A stretch of DNA of 64,000 nt from Hymenobacter gelipurpurascens (GCF_900187375.1 NZ_FYEW01000002.1:682001-746000), one strand, 5' to 3'; positions 34,672 to 43,266 are shown, counted from the first letter of the stretch. Made by a program: numbers and translations. Notes: a model not told the origin generated them from the sequence alone.

Positions 34672-37164
34672 ATGAAACAATTCGTTACGCTAGTGTTGCT
34701 GGCGATGCTGCCGGTGTGTGCTATTCAGGCGCAAAGCACCTCTCCGGCTCCGTCTTCTACGACTGCTACAGGCACTGCCCGGCTAACAGGCCGCGTGCTG
34801 GATGCTGCCACCCAAAAGCCCATTGAGTATGCCACCGTGGCGCTGCTCCCAGCCACGGGCACTGCGCCGCTCACGGGCGCCACCTGCGATGAGCAAGGCC
34901 GCTTTGAGCTGAAGAGCTTAGCGGCGGGCACGTACCGGCTACAGCTCAGCTTTGTGGGCTATGCCACGCGGCTGGAGTCTGTCACGGTTACGGACGCCGG
35001 GGCTGATGTTGGCTCGCTCACGCTTACTGCTTCGGCCCAAAACCTGGCGGGCGTAACCGTAACGGGCGAAAAGCCGATGGTAGAAACCAAGCCCGACCGC
35101 CTCATCTACAACGCCGAGCAGGATGCTAGCAACACCGGCGGCAATGCAGCTGATGTGCTGCGCAAAACGCCTCTGGTGAATCTGGACGGGGAAGGCAACG
35201 TGCAACTGCGCGGCACCAGCAACGTGCGTATCCTGATCAATAATAAACCCTCGGCATTGCTTTCCGGCAACCTGGCTGAGGCGCTCAAACAGATTCCGGC
35301 TGATCAGATCAAAGCCATTGAAGTCGTGACAGCACCGTCGGCGAAGTATGATGCGGAAGGATCGGGCGGGGTTATCAATATTGTCTTGAAGAAAAACAGC
35401 CTACAGGGGATGAGTGGCAGCGTAGGCGCTAACGCCGGCAACCGCAACCAGGGAATCAATACCAGCCTGAATGCCAAGCGCGGCAAGCTGGGCCTCAATA
35501 CCAAGCTCAGCAGCTTCCGCAGCCTTTACCCATTCAAGAGCAGCACCATTCGCACCAATTATGCGGCAGATGGCAGCACGGGCCTACTTACGGAGCGCAC
35601 TACCTCGCGCAACCAGGGCCAGGGCGGCTACGGGCAAGTAGAAATCACCTACGACCCTTCGCCCCTGCATAGCTTCACGCTTAGCGGCAACGGCAACCTT
35701 TACAACAGCAGTGCCCCCCAACAGCTCTTCAATCAATACCTAGGCCAGTCGGCGCTTGACACGCTCTACACGCGCGACATCAACCGGCAGGACGAGAGCC
35801 GCAATTTTGACCTGAACGCCGGCTACACCCGCACCTTCGGGGAGAAGCAGCCCCGCCGCGAGTGGAGCGTGCTGGCCCAGCATACCAGCAACCGCAGCCA
35901 CGAGCAATACCGCCTCGACCAGTTCCCGAGCCCCGAGGTGCGCGGTGCGGCCATTGAGTACCAAGAAGCCAGCCTAAACCTGGCCCGAAACCTGGAAACC
36001 ACTTTTCAGACTGATTACACGCTGCCTTTCGGAGAAAAGAATACGCTGGAAACCGGCGCCAAGCACATCCGCCGCCAAGTGAGCAGCGACTACACCGTGG
36101 ACACGTTGCTGACCAGCGTGCAGCCCGACTTTGTGCGCAGCGCGCTTCGCTCCAACCGCTTCGACTACAGCCAAAACGTGCTGGCGGCCTATGGCACCTA
36201 CAACTTTGCGCTGGGTAAGAAGAACGCCTTTAGCCTAGGCACACGTCTGGAGCGCACAGCCATTGCCGGCGAATTTCAAGGCGAGGCTGGCCGATTCGAG
36301 AACGACTACCTAAATGTGCTGCCCAACCTGAGCGCCACCCGCACACTCAAGAAAGAAGGCCAGACGCTGCGCCTGAGCTACTCCCGCCGCATCCAGCGCC
36401 CCCAGATTTACTTCCTGAACCCCTACATAAACCAAGTAACGCCTAACTCTGTAAATTTCGGCAACCCTGAATTGCGCCCTGAGCTGGCCGATTTGGTGGA
36501 ACTGACCTATGGCACTTTCGGCGAGAAAACCTCGCTTAACGCCTCCGGTTTCGTGCGGCACACTGGCAACTCCATCGAGCGGTTCAGCTCTTTCAATGAG
36601 GCCCTGGCTCGCAACGAAACCACCTACGGTAACCTGGCTACCGTGAATATTTACGGTATAAACCTGTATGGCTCCTGGAAACCAATTAAGAACTGGGACC
36701 TGAGCTCTAACCTCAGCGGCGACTATACCCGCTTGCGCAGCCCCATTCTGGACCGTGTGGCCAGCCGCGCCAGCGTGTATATGAACGTGAATTCCTCTCT
36801 GAAGCTGGGCAAAACCTACACGGCCCAAGGCTACGGCGGCTTCTGGACCGGCGGTGTACAGCTCCAGACGCGCTACTCCGGCGGTGTGTACTACGGCCTT
36901 AGCCTGAAGAAGCTACTACTGAAAGAAAAGGCCGACCTCACGCTGGGGGCCAACAACTTCCTGGCACCCGGCCGCGAGTTTACCAGCACCACCATCACTC
37001 CCCAGTTCCGCAATGAGGGCAGCTTCTACTCCTACCAGCGCAACGTCCGCCTGTCCTTCAACTACCGCTTCGGCAAGCTCGAGGGCGGCCAGCGCCAGCG
37101 CAAAACCATCCGCAACGACGACTCCAAAGGTGGCGGCAGCGGCGGCGGGCAGCAGGGCGGCTAG
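34672..37164 (+). CDS. TonB-dependent receptor-like protein, outer membrane beta-barrel family (module 2)
   Basis: 830 residues. Signal peptide 'MKQFVTLVLLAMLPVCAIQA', a carboxypeptidase-regulatory-like domain at ~38-120 ('ARLTGRVLDAATQKPIEYAT', 'GRFELKSLAAGTYRLQLSFV'), plug ~125-240 ('MVETKPDRLIYNAEQDASNT', 'PSAKYDAEGSGGVINIVLKK'), then a barrel ('YSRRIQRPQIYFLNPYINQ', 'FGNPELRPELADLVELTYG'). It lacks the long Pro/Ala linker of its paralogue at 29386 but is otherwise collinear. The tail 'QRQRKTIRNDDSKGGG' is likewise similar. It is opposite a LytS/LytTR pair; the substrate is unknown. Confidence 0.92.
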   Translation: MKQFVTLVLLAMLPVCAIQAQSTSPAPSSTTATGTARLTGRVLDAATQKPIEYATVALLPATGTAPLTGATCDEQGRFELKSLAAGTYRLQLSFVGYATRLESVTVTDAGADVGSLTLTASAQNLAGVTVTGEKPMVETKPDRLIYNAEQDASNTGGNAADVLRKTPLVNLDGEGNVQLRGTSNVRILINNKPSALLSGNLAEALKQIPADQIKAIEVVTAPSAKYDAEGSGGVINIVLKKNSLQGMSGSVGANAGNRNQGINTSLNAKRGKLGLNTKLSSFRSLYPFKSSTIRTNYAADGSTGLLTERTTSRNQGQGGYGQVEITYDPSPLHSFTLSGNGNLYNSSAPQQLFNQYLGQSALDTLYTRDINRQDESRNFDLNAGYTRTFGEKQPRREWSVLAQHTSNRSHEQYRLDQFPSPEVRGAAIEYQEASLNLARNLETTFQTDYTLPFGEKNTLETGAKHIRRQVSSDYTVDTLLTSVQPDFVRSALRSNRFDYSQNVLAAYGTYNFALGKKNAFSLGTRLERTAIAGEFQGEAGRFENDYLNVLPNLSATRTLKKEGQTLRLSYSRRIQRPQIYFLNPYINQVTPNSVNFGNPELRPELADLVELTYGTFGEKTSLNASGFVRHTGNSIERFSSFNEALARNETTYGNLATVNIYGINLYGSWKPIKNWDLSSNLSGDYTRLRSPILDRVASRASVYMNVNSSLKLGKTYTAQGYGGFWTGGVQLQTRYSGGVYYGLSLKKLLLKEKADLTLGANNFLAPGREFTSTTITPQFRNEGSFYSYQRNVRLSFNYRFGKLEGGQRQRKTIRNDDSKGGGSGGGQQGG

Positions 37165-37214
37165 CGGAGGGGAAGTGGTGAGATGATGTTCTGTTGACAG
37201 GCCTAGGCCACCCT

Positions 37215-37398
37215 GCTGTCATGGCGAGCATGTGGCGCATCAAGCCAGTGTCGAAGCAATTTTTCCTTCCGGTTGCGCCCACTGCTGGCCCACTGAAAAG
37301 CCCTTACTTCCACTGTGGAGGTAAGGGCTTCTTGTTTATACAGGATTCAGTGAGAGGCAAAGGAAAGATTACTTCGTCGTGCCTCCTCGCAATGACAG
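37215..37398. repeat. REP/MITE-like inverted repeat, copy 3, with 19-mer insert
   Basis: Left arm CTGTCATGGCGAGC, interrupted by the 19-mer ATGTGGCGCATCAAGCCAG (37230-37248), continues TGTCGAAGCAAT. The inner hairpin AAAAGCCCTTACTTCC...GGAGGTAAGGGCTT lies at 37296-37331. The right arm ATTACTTCGTCGTGCCTCCT..CGCAATGACAG ends at 37398. It sits between convergent genes. Confidence 0.88.
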
Positions 37399-37443
37399 TG
37401 TTGTAGGCCATTTCACAACTTCATCATTTCGCAACTTCACCTT

Positions 37444-38181
37444 TCACCGATTCCAGATTTTCCAGGCTTCTTCGGCTTGGATGCAGAGCATTTCGAAACC
37501 GTTTTTGGCCTGAGCACCAATGGCCTGCCCGCGCTTCATGAACTCGGTTTCGCGGGGATTATAGATGAGGTCGTAGAGGAAGTGCTGGCTGGTGAGGGCC
37601 TCGTACGGAATGGGCGGGCATTCGTGCACGTCGGGCACGGTGCCTAGCGGCGTGGTATTCACGATGAGCGTGTGCTCCTGCAGGACCTCGGGCGTCAGGT
37701 CGTCGTATGTTAGGCCCTGGCCTAGAGGGTTGCGCGATACCACCCAGTACCCGATGCCTAGGTCGCGCAGGGCTACTTCCACGGCTTTGGAGCCGCCACC
37801 GCTGCCCAACACCAGCGCCCGGCCCTGAAAGCCGGCTGGCAGCCAATTCCGGAGCGAGTCGCGGAAGCCAATCATGTCGGTGTTGTGGCCCACGAGGCGG
37901 CCATCGGCGGTAAACTCAATGGTGTTTACGGCACCTACCCGTGCGGCTGAGGGGGCTACTTCACTCAAAAACGGCCATACTTTTTCCTTGTACGGAATGG
38001 TCACGTTCAGGCCGTACAGGTTGGGGTGCTGGGCTATCAGGTCTGGAAACTCCTGGATGGAAGACAGCTCAAAAAGGCCGTATTGATGATCGGCTAAGCC
38101 GAGGCTATCAAACTTCTGAGAGAAATAGGTTTGAGAAAACGAGTGCCGCAGGGTGCGACCAATCAGGCCAAATTCGCGCAT
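37444..38181 (-). CDS. aroE: Shikimate 5-dehydrogenase
   Basis: 245 residues from the ATG at 38179-38181. The longer frame adds a Cys/Phe-rich stretch with no homology. AroE reduces 3-dehydroshikimate to shikimate with NADPH in aromatic amino-acid synthesis. 'LIGRTLRHSFSQTYF' binds substrate, catalytic Lys65 sits in 'NVTIPYKE', catalytic Asp102 in 'GHNTDMIGF', and the nucleotide loop reads 'ALVLGSGGGSKAV'. A terminator separates it from the upstream dedA-like gene, so it is probably transcribed alone. Confidence 0.96.
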   Translation of the reverse strand: MREFGLIGRTLRHSFSQTYFSQKFDSLGLADHQYGLFELSSIQEFPDLIAQHPNLYGLNVTIPYKEKVWPFLSEVAPSAARVGAVNTIEFTADGRLVGHNTDMIGFRDSLRNWLPAGFQGRALVLGSGGGSKAVEVALRDLGIGYWVVSRNPLGQGLTYDDLTPEVLQEHTLIVNTTPLGTVPDVHECPPIPYEALTSQHFLYDLIYNPRETEFMKRGQAIGAQAKNGFEMLCIQAEEAWKIWNR

Positions 38182-38216
38182 ACAATAGAGCTGTTGTTGA
38201 GCCCGCTCAAAGCAAC

Positions 38217-38256
38217 AAAAAAAACCACCCCGGCCCAAGGCGAGCGGAGTGGTTTC
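38217..38256 (-). terminator. Terminator downstream of the DedA gene
   Basis: Read on the minus strand: AAACCACTCCG...CGGGGTGGTTT followed by an unbroken T run (A run at 38217-38224 on the plus strand). Confidence 0.8.
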
Positions 38257-38331
38257 TGCAGTTTATGTGGCTGGTTACGGCGGTCCGACGTTTCGCAACC
38301 AGCCAGCTAGTGGCCTAGGCCACTTCCGTGT

Positions 38332-38970
38332 CTAACGCGTTACCGGTGCGCGGCGGGCTTTGAAAAACTCCCACACCGCCGGCAGCACCGACAGCACGAT
38401 GATGGCAACTACCACCAACGAGAAGTTTTTCTGCACGAAAGGCATCGAGCCGAAGAAGTAGCCAGCCCCGGTCAGTAGTACCACCCACGCTACGGCACCT
38501 ACCACATTGTAGGAAAGAAACTTGGTGTAGCTCATGGTGCCTACGCCGGCCACAAACGGCGCAAACGTGCGGATAATGGGGATGAAACGCGCCAGAATGA
38601 TGGTTTTGGCACCGTGCTTCTGATAGAAAGCCTGTGTTTTTTCCAGATGCTCCCGCTTCAGGAAGCGCGAGCTGCCAGTGAATACGCGCGGCCCCAGATA
38701 ATCGCCGATGTGGTAGTTGAGGGTATCGCCGAGCACGGCAGCCAGGATAAGCAGGCCCATCATCACCCACACATTCAGGGGGGAGCCGGGCAGCGCGGCC
38801 AAGGAGCCGGCCGCGAACAGCAGAGAGTCGCCGGGCAGGAAGGGCAGCACCACTACGCCAGTTTCCACAAAGATGATGAGGAACAGAATGGCGTAGGTCC
38901 AGGCACCATAGTCCTGAATCAGAGCAGCTAAGTGCTTATCCAGGTGCAGGACGAAATCAACAATTTCCAT
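38332..38970 (-). CDS. DedA/SNARE-associated (VTT) family membrane protein
   Basis: 212 residues from the ATG at 38968-38970. Several hydrophobic helices with the DedA signatures 'FLIIFVETGVVVLPFLPGDS' near residues 26-45 and 'KHGAKTIILARFIPIIRTFA' near 115-134, including the conserved 'R-F-I-P-x-x-R'. DedA proteins are implicated in recycling undecaprenyl phosphate or phospholipids across the inner membrane and in membrane-potential homeostasis. The stop region adjoins the palindrome AGTGGCCTAGGCCACT. Confidence 0.93.
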   Translation of the reverse strand: MEIVDFVLHLDKHLAALIQDYGAWTYAILFLIIFVETGVVVLPFLPGDSLLFAAGSLAALPGSPLNVWVMMGLLILAAVLGDTLNYHIGDYLGPRVFTGSSRFLKREHLEKTQAFYQKHGAKTIILARFIPIIRTFAPFVAGVGTMSYTKFLSYNVVGAVAWVVLLTGAGYFFGSMPFVQKNFSLVVVAIIVLSVLPAVWEFFKARRAPVTR

Positions 38971-39055
38971 AGAATAGGGTTTAAGCCCACAAAGAAAGCA
39001 CTTGGCTCCCAAACCACCGGCACCCACCGGGACAGGCCACCGAAATACTACTAAC

Positions 39056-39724
39056 CTAGGCCACTTTGTGCAGGATGTAGAGCAGGTTCAGGGATTCTAC
39101 TTCCAGCTCTTTCACGCTAAAGCCCTGCCGCTCCCAATGTTCCGGGGCGGGGCGGCCATCTACCAGGGCATTTTCGGCGGTGAGGGTATTGAGCAGGATG
39201 TAGCCACTGGGCGCCAGCAGCCGCCAAATATGCTCCCAGAAACCCGATGTACCCAGTCCGGCTGGCAGCGCGAGGTCCAGGAACAGATCAATTACCATCA
39301 GGTCGAAGGACTCCGCGGGGGCCGTGGCTACCCAGGCAAACGCATCAGCGCAGACAATGTCCAGCTTCGCATCGGGCCGGATATCGAATTCTTCATCGGC
39401 CAACTGGATAATGACCGGATCAAGCTCAATGGCTGTAATGGCTGCCGCAAACTCCGGCGTCTGCCGCAGCGTCTGGACGATGCCGCCGCCGCCCAGGCCC
39501 AGCACCAACACGTGCGTAGCTGTTTCGGGCTGGGTAAACCGCAGGCCGTAGGCCAGTACCCGCTGCAAAGAGCCGTACGAATAGTTGGCGTGGGCGGTAT
39601 CCAGCACTTTGCGCCCTCCGGAAAGCGTGATTTCCAGTGGTCCGCTGTATGCGGAGTGCACCCGGCGCGTGAGCGGTAGTACGTAGCTTATCAGCCGGCG
39701 CAGGGCCGTAAGTAGTTGCTTCAT
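39056..39724 (-). CDS. Spermidine synthase-like methyltransferase-fold protein
   Basis: 222 residues. The spermidine-synthase-type Rossmann fold is seen in 'THVLVLGLGGGGIVQTLRQT' (motif I), 'ITAIELDPVIIQLADEEF' (strand 2 with the acidic Glu), 'IVCADAFAWV' and 'FDLMVIDLFLD'. The N-terminus 'HSAYSGPLEITLSGGRKVL' and 'HANYSYGSLQRVLAYGL' resembles the short SpeE-like proteins. The polyamine-binding Asp motif is not clearly present, so the activity may differ from spermidine synthesis. The last codons GTG GCC TAG are an instance of the iterated motif supplying the stop. Confidence 0.8.
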   Translation of the reverse strand: MKQLLTALRRLISYVLPLTRRVHSAYSGPLEITLSGGRKVLDTAHANYSYGSLQRVLAYGLRFTQPETATHVLVLGLGGGGIVQTLRQTPEFAAAITAIELDPVIIQLADEEFDIRPDAKLDIVCADAFAWVATAPAESFDLMVIDLFLDLALPAGLGTSGFWEHIWRLLAPSGYILLNTLTAENALVDGRPAPEHWERQGFSVKELEVESLNLLYILHKVA

Positions 39725-39759
39725 CTGGCGCCCAAGATACGGCAGGAATGAAACCGAAA

Positions 39760-39795
39760 GTGGCCTACGGCAACGCCATTGCGCCGTAGGCCACT
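39760..39795. terminator. Hairpin built from two iterated motifs
   Basis: AGTGGCCTACGGC (39760-39772) pairs perfectly with GCCGTAGGCCACT (39783-39795). It lies between the dehydrogenase stop and the next gene on the minus strand; no T run. Confidence 0.6.
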
Positions 39796-39819
39796 CATCT
39801 GATTAGCTTTCTAAAATTG

Positions 39820-41157
39820 TTACTGAGCTGCAACGCGCCAGACCTTCTCCCCGGCATCATCTAGCACCAGCAGAGAGCCATCGGGCATTTCGGTTACGCC
39901 CACCGGGCGACCGTACACTTCTTTCTCCTTTTCATTGGCCACGAAGCCCGTCACGAAATCTTCCATGCCGCCGTTGGGCTTACCATTCTGGAAGGGTACG
40001 AACACCACTTTGTAGCCCGAAAAACTGGAGCGGTTCCAGGACCCGTGTTGCCCAATGAAGGCCCCACCCTGATACTTAGCCGGGAAGGCTTGTCCATCAT
40101 AAATTGCGAGGCCCAGCGAAGCAGTATGTGGCCCCAATGGCACGTCGGGCACTACGGCCTTCTTCACCAGATCGGGGCGCTCGTTTTTGCGGCGCGGGTC
40201 TTCGTGCTGTCCAAAATACGAGTACGGCCAGCCATAGAAAGCACCTTCCTGCACACTGGTCAGGTAGTCGGGTACCAGCTCGTCGCCGAGTTCATCGCGC
40301 TCATTCACGGCGGTCCAGAGTTTGCCGGTGCCTTTCACCCAATCCATACCCACAGGGTTGCGTAGGCCACTGGCGTATATTTTTTCACCAGAACCATCGG
40401 GGTTGATTTCCAGAATATTAGCCCGGCGCTCCTCTTTATCGATGCCGTTCTCCGCCACATTGGAGCCCGAGCCTACGGAGATATAGATCTTCTTGCCATC
40501 GGGGCCAGCCAGCAGGTTGCGGGTCCAGTGGTTGTTGTAGCCACCGGCGGGCAGGCTCAAGATTTTCTCACCCTTGCCCGTAATCTTGGTTTGGCCGGCC
40601 TGGTACGGGTAACGCCACACGCCATCGGTATTCCCTACATAGAAGTACTGGCCTAGCACCAGCATACCAAGCGGCTGGCTAAGGTTACTCAGGAAGGTTT
40701 CGCGCACATCGGGCTTGCCGTCTTTGTTGGTGTCACGGAGCAGCGTGATGCGGTTGGCACTGGTAGCCCGCAACGATTTGGAAGGATCCAGATCCAGCGC
40801 GGCCACTACTTTCTTCTTCGGATTGGTGGGCACCGTGTTGGATTCGGCTACCAGCACGTCGCCGTTCGGCGTAACGTAGGCCCAGCGCGGGCTCTGGAAA
40901 TTGCCGGCGTATTCCTGAATAGTGAAGCCCGCAGGCACCACTGGCGTTCTGCCTTTGGGCCAGCCAATCACCTTGCTCCGCTTCGTAGTTGATTCGGTGG
41001 CGTAGGGTTCCGGCAGCTTTACAGCGGTGGTGGCAGTGGCAACAGTATCGGCAGGCGTATCGGCCTGGGCTTCGGCCTTTTCTTCTTTGGAGGGGCCACC
41101 GCAGGCAACTAGCAGGCCTAGGCCAAGCAAGGGCAACTGGAAAACAGACTTATTCAT
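39820..41157 (-). CDS. PQQ-type glucose/sorbosone dehydrogenase-like lipoprotein
   Basis: 445 residues. 'LLGLGLLVACGG' gives a lipobox with Cys19, then an Ala/Asp/Thr-rich linker. From ~80 on it is a GSDH-type beta-propeller ('PAGFTIQEYAGNFQSPRWAY', 'NHWTRNLLAGPDGKKIYIS', 'ASGLRNPVGMDWVKGTGKLW', 'GAFYGWPYSYFG'). The family includes soluble PQQ glucose and L-sorbosone dehydrogenases, but many members have no proven substrate. A second family member starts at 63270. Located in the periplasm or on the surface. Confidence 0.88.
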   Translation of the reverse strand: MNKSVFQLPLLGLGLLVACGGPSKEEKAEAQADTPADTVATATTAVKLPEPYATESTTKRSKVIGWPKGRTPVVPAGFTIQEYAGNFQSPRWAYVTPNGDVLVAESNTVPTNPKKKVVAALDLDPSKSLRATSANRITLLRDTNKDGKPDVRETFLSNLSQPLGMLVLGQYFYVGNTDGVWRYPYQAGQTKITGKGEKILSLPAGGYNNHWTRNLLAGPDGKKIYISVGSGSNVAENGIDKEERRANILEINPDGSGEKIYASGLRNPVGMDWVKGTGKLWTAVNERDELGDELVPDYLTSVQEGAFYGWPYSYFGQHEDPRRKNERPDLVKKAVVPDVPLGPHTASLGLAIYDGQAFPAKYQGGAFIGQHGSWNRSSFSGYKVVFVPFQNGKPNGGMEDFVTGFVANEKEKEVYGRPVGVTEMPDGSLLVLDDAGEKVWRVAAQ

Positions 41158-41185
41158 TTCAACAGAAAATCGAGGGTATAATACA

Positions 41186-41223
41186 AAACCGGCCTGCTCC
41201 CTTCAGCGGGCGCCGGCCGGTTT
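41186..41223 (-). terminator. Terminator downstream of the esterase gene
   Basis: AAACCGGC at 41186 pairs with GCCGGTTT ending 41223 within a GC-rich imperfect stem; on the minus strand it runs into TTTTGTAT. Confidence 0.7.
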
Positions 41224-41268
41224 AGTCTTACTGCTTTCTGTTGAGTTTGTTACGCCCGGTGCCTAGGC

Positions 41269-42165
41269 TTAGGGCTTGGGAGCCAGCAAAAACTGCAGCG
41301 GCACAGCTACCCGTTGTTGCCAGGCCGCCTCGTTGTGGGCAGCGCCTTCGTACTTGCGCGTCAGCCAATTGGTGCTAGTATAGCCAGCAGCACGCAGCAC
41401 ACTATCTGCCCGCAACTGGTGCGGCTCATACCACGCGTCGAGGGTGGTGGTGCCGTAGTCGAAGTACAGCTTTGGGCGCATACGGCGCGGCAGCTTCTGC
41501 TGCATGTAGGCCACCATGACCTCCGTAAAATCGTTGCTATCCTGCTGCACGCTAAGCGGCCAGTGGGTAGAAATACAGGCCGCGCCGCCAAATACCTGCG
41601 GGTATTCCAGCACAGCGTACAAGGAAATAAGACCACCCATGCTGGAGCCGGCTATAAACGTATCAGCCCGCTTGGGCGCCGTGGCGTACTTCTTGTCAAT
41701 GAAGGGCTTAAGCTCCGTCACCAGAAACTTCAGGTAGACATCAGATAGCGGTGCAGCGGGTACTACTTGGGCATACGGCTGTTGCTGGGCGGCGCTCAAA
41801 CGAGCATACGGCTTGGCAGGCGCGTACTCCCGAAAGCGCAAATCGGTATTCCAGATACCTACCACAATACATTCGCGGGCCTTTCCGTCCTGTATCAGTT
41901 GGCTCAGCACACTATCAACCTCCCAGGCCGTGCCGCCATAAGAGGTTTTAGGGCTGAACAGATTCTGCCCATCGTGCATGTAGAGCACAGGGTAGCGCTT
42001 GCCGGGCTTAGGGTAGCCGGCCGGCAGCCACACATCTACATTTCGCGGTTTCACCAGCTTCGAGGGGAAACTGGCCAGGTGCTCCACGCGGCCGGGGGCT
42101 GGTTGCGCTGGAGTGGTGTAGGCCAGTAGCACGGCTACCAGAAGTAAGAATACACGGATACGCAT
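41269..42165 (-). CDS. Secreted esterase, enterochelin-esterase/EstD-like alpha/beta hydrolase
   Basis: 298 residues from the ATG at 42163-42165. Signal peptide 'MRIRVFLLLVAVLLAYTTPA'. 'RNVDVWLPAGYPKPGKRYPV' and 'LYMHDGQNLFSP' are typical of the esterase-D/Fes superfamily. The nucleophile motif 'IAGSSMGGLISLYAVLEYP' has the Ser near residue 174. 'WYEPHQLRADSVLRAAG' and the C-terminal 'YEGAAHNEAAW' supply the His. The substrate is not known; siderophore esters or acyl sugars are common for relatives. Flanked by terminators on both sides, so a single-gene unit. Confidence 0.88.
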   Translation of the reverse strand: MRIRVFLLLVAVLLAYTTPAQPAPGRVEHLASFPSKLVKPRNVDVWLPAGYPKPGKRYPVLYMHDGQNLFSPKTSYGGTAWEVDSVLSQLIQDGKARECIVVGIWNTDLRFREYAPAKPYARLSAAQQQPYAQVVPAAPLSDVYLKFLVTELKPFIDKKYATAPKRADTFIAGSSMGGLISLYAVLEYPQVFGGAACISTHWPLSVQQDSNDFTEVMVAYMQQKLPRRMRPKLYFDYGTTTLDAWYEPHQLRADSVLRAAGYTSTNWLTRKYEGAAHNEAAWQQRVAVPLQFLLAPKP

Positions 42166-42200
42166 AACTGAAAAGACAGCAGGAAGATTAGTAATACAAA

Positions 42201-42243
42201 ACCAGCCCATCCTACAAGCAAAACTGCTGTCTGATGGGCTGGT
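42201..42243 (-). terminator. Terminator downstream of comA
   Basis: ACCAGCCCATC (42201-42211) pairs perfectly with GATGGGCTGGT (42233-42243); on the minus strand it is followed by TTTTGTATT. Confidence 0.85.
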
Positions 42244-42268
42244 GTATTCTTGCTAGGCCAGTGGTTAC

Positions 42269-43099
42269 CTAGCCGCGGGGCATCGAAGTACCGGGCTTGC
42301 CAGTCGGCTTCTCGGGGCGGAAATCTTCGTGCACGGCATCCATATCGAGGAAGTGCGTGAACGTGTCGCCGCGCAGGCCCAGACGGATGGTTTCGAGGCT
42401 CACGATTTCGTTAGGCGCGATGTTGCCCAGGTTTACGTTGGCGCCGAGCAGCTTAATGAACCACACTTGCTGGGCTTTCTGGGGAGCTTCCCACAGAATT
42501 TTCTCAAACGGAATCTGGGTCAGAATCTCTTCTACCAGACCCGAGCGGACTTCGCCGGTGCTACGGAACAGGCCTACGTTGCCAGCTTCGCGGGCCTCGC
42601 CGATTACTTTGATGGCGCCAGCTTCCAGCTCCGTTTTCATCTGCGAAATCCACTTGTAAGGCGGAATGATCTTCTCCGCATCCTTGGAGCCTACTTCAGA
42701 CAGTACTTTCACGTCTTTAGACAGCTCCCGGATATACTCCAGCTTCCGGTCGTGGTTCAGGTCAATAGAGCCATCCGATACTTCGGCGTACTCCATGCCA
42801 TACTGATCCAGCAACCGACGGTAGTCGTCAAACTGATTGCGAATGATGAAGGCCTCAAACAGCGTCCCACCAAAATACACCGGAATGCCCGCCTCTTTAT
42901 AAGCGTCCAGCTTACGCTTTAGGTTCGGCGTCACGAAAGATGTGGCCCAGCCCAGCTTTACGATATCGGTGTACGGCGCGCCTACTTCCAGGAAATCTTC
43001 CACTTCCCGCACGCTCAGGCCTTTGTCCATTACCATGGTAAAGCCTTGTTCGCGGGGTTTTTCGGTGCGCTCGGGGAGTTGATTGAGGCTGTAATTCAT
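42269..43099 (-). CDS. comA: Phosphosulfolactate synthase (ComA family)
   Basis: 276 residues from the ATG at 43097-43099. ComA adds sulfite to phosphoenolpyruvate to give 2-phospho-3-sulfolactate. It is known from methanogen coenzyme M synthesis and from sulfolactate formation in Bacillus spores. The TIM-barrel family pattern is clear: 'FTMVMDKGLSVREVEDFLEV', 'DIVKLGWATSF', 'GIPVYFGGTLFEAF', 'VLSEVGSKDAE', 'IKVIGEAREAGNVGLFRSTG', 'KILWEAPQKAQQVWFIKLLG'. No comB/comC partner is in the window. In Bacteroidota it might feed sulfonate or sulfonolipid metabolism, which is inference. A TACTTTTG -7 box lies about 80 bases upstream and a terminator follows. Confidence 0.92.
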   Translation of the reverse strand: MNYSLNQLPERTEKPREQGFTMVMDKGLSVREVEDFLEVGAPYTDIVKLGWATSFVTPNLKRKLDAYKEAGIPVYFGGTLFEAFIIRNQFDDYRRLLDQYGMEYAEVSDGSIDLNHDRKLEYIRELSKDVKVLSEVGSKDAEKIIPPYKWISQMKTELEAGAIKVIGEAREAGNVGLFRSTGEVRSGLVEEILTQIPFEKILWEAPQKAQQVWFIKLLGANVNLGNIAPNEIVSLETIRLGLRGDTFTHFLDMDAVHEDFRPEKPTGKPGTSMPRG

Positions 43100-43181
43100 T
43101 CTTAGTTTTCTTAGGTCTTGCGAATGGAAGAACGGGATGAAAGGTCGCAACGGCCGCGCTTGCGTGGCTTAGCATTGGGCT

Positions 43182-43189
43182 CAAAAGTA
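43182..43189 (-). promoter_or_regulatory. -7 promoter box for comA (TACTTTTG on minus strand)
   Basis: CAAAAGTA on the plus strand; 82 bases upstream of the comA start, just after the terminator of the TPR gene. Confidence 0.45.
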
Positions 43190-43218
43190 CGCCCGAATTC
43201 TGTAACGTTAGAAAAAGC

Positions 43219-43266
43219 CAAGGCCCCGCGGTTTCGGTGAGTCGTCACCATGCCCGCGGGGCCTTG
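43219..43266 (-). terminator. Terminator downstream of the TPR gene
   Basis: CAAGGCCCCGCGG (43219-43231) pairs with CCGCGGGGCCTTG (43254-43266); on the minus strand it runs into TTTTTC. Confidence 0.85.

Noticed and set aside
24989..37164. Polysaccharide utilisation locus
   Set aside because: The receptors are not followed by SusD-like proteins or glycoside hydrolases, and the regulators are LytTR rather than hybrid two-component or anti-sigma systems.
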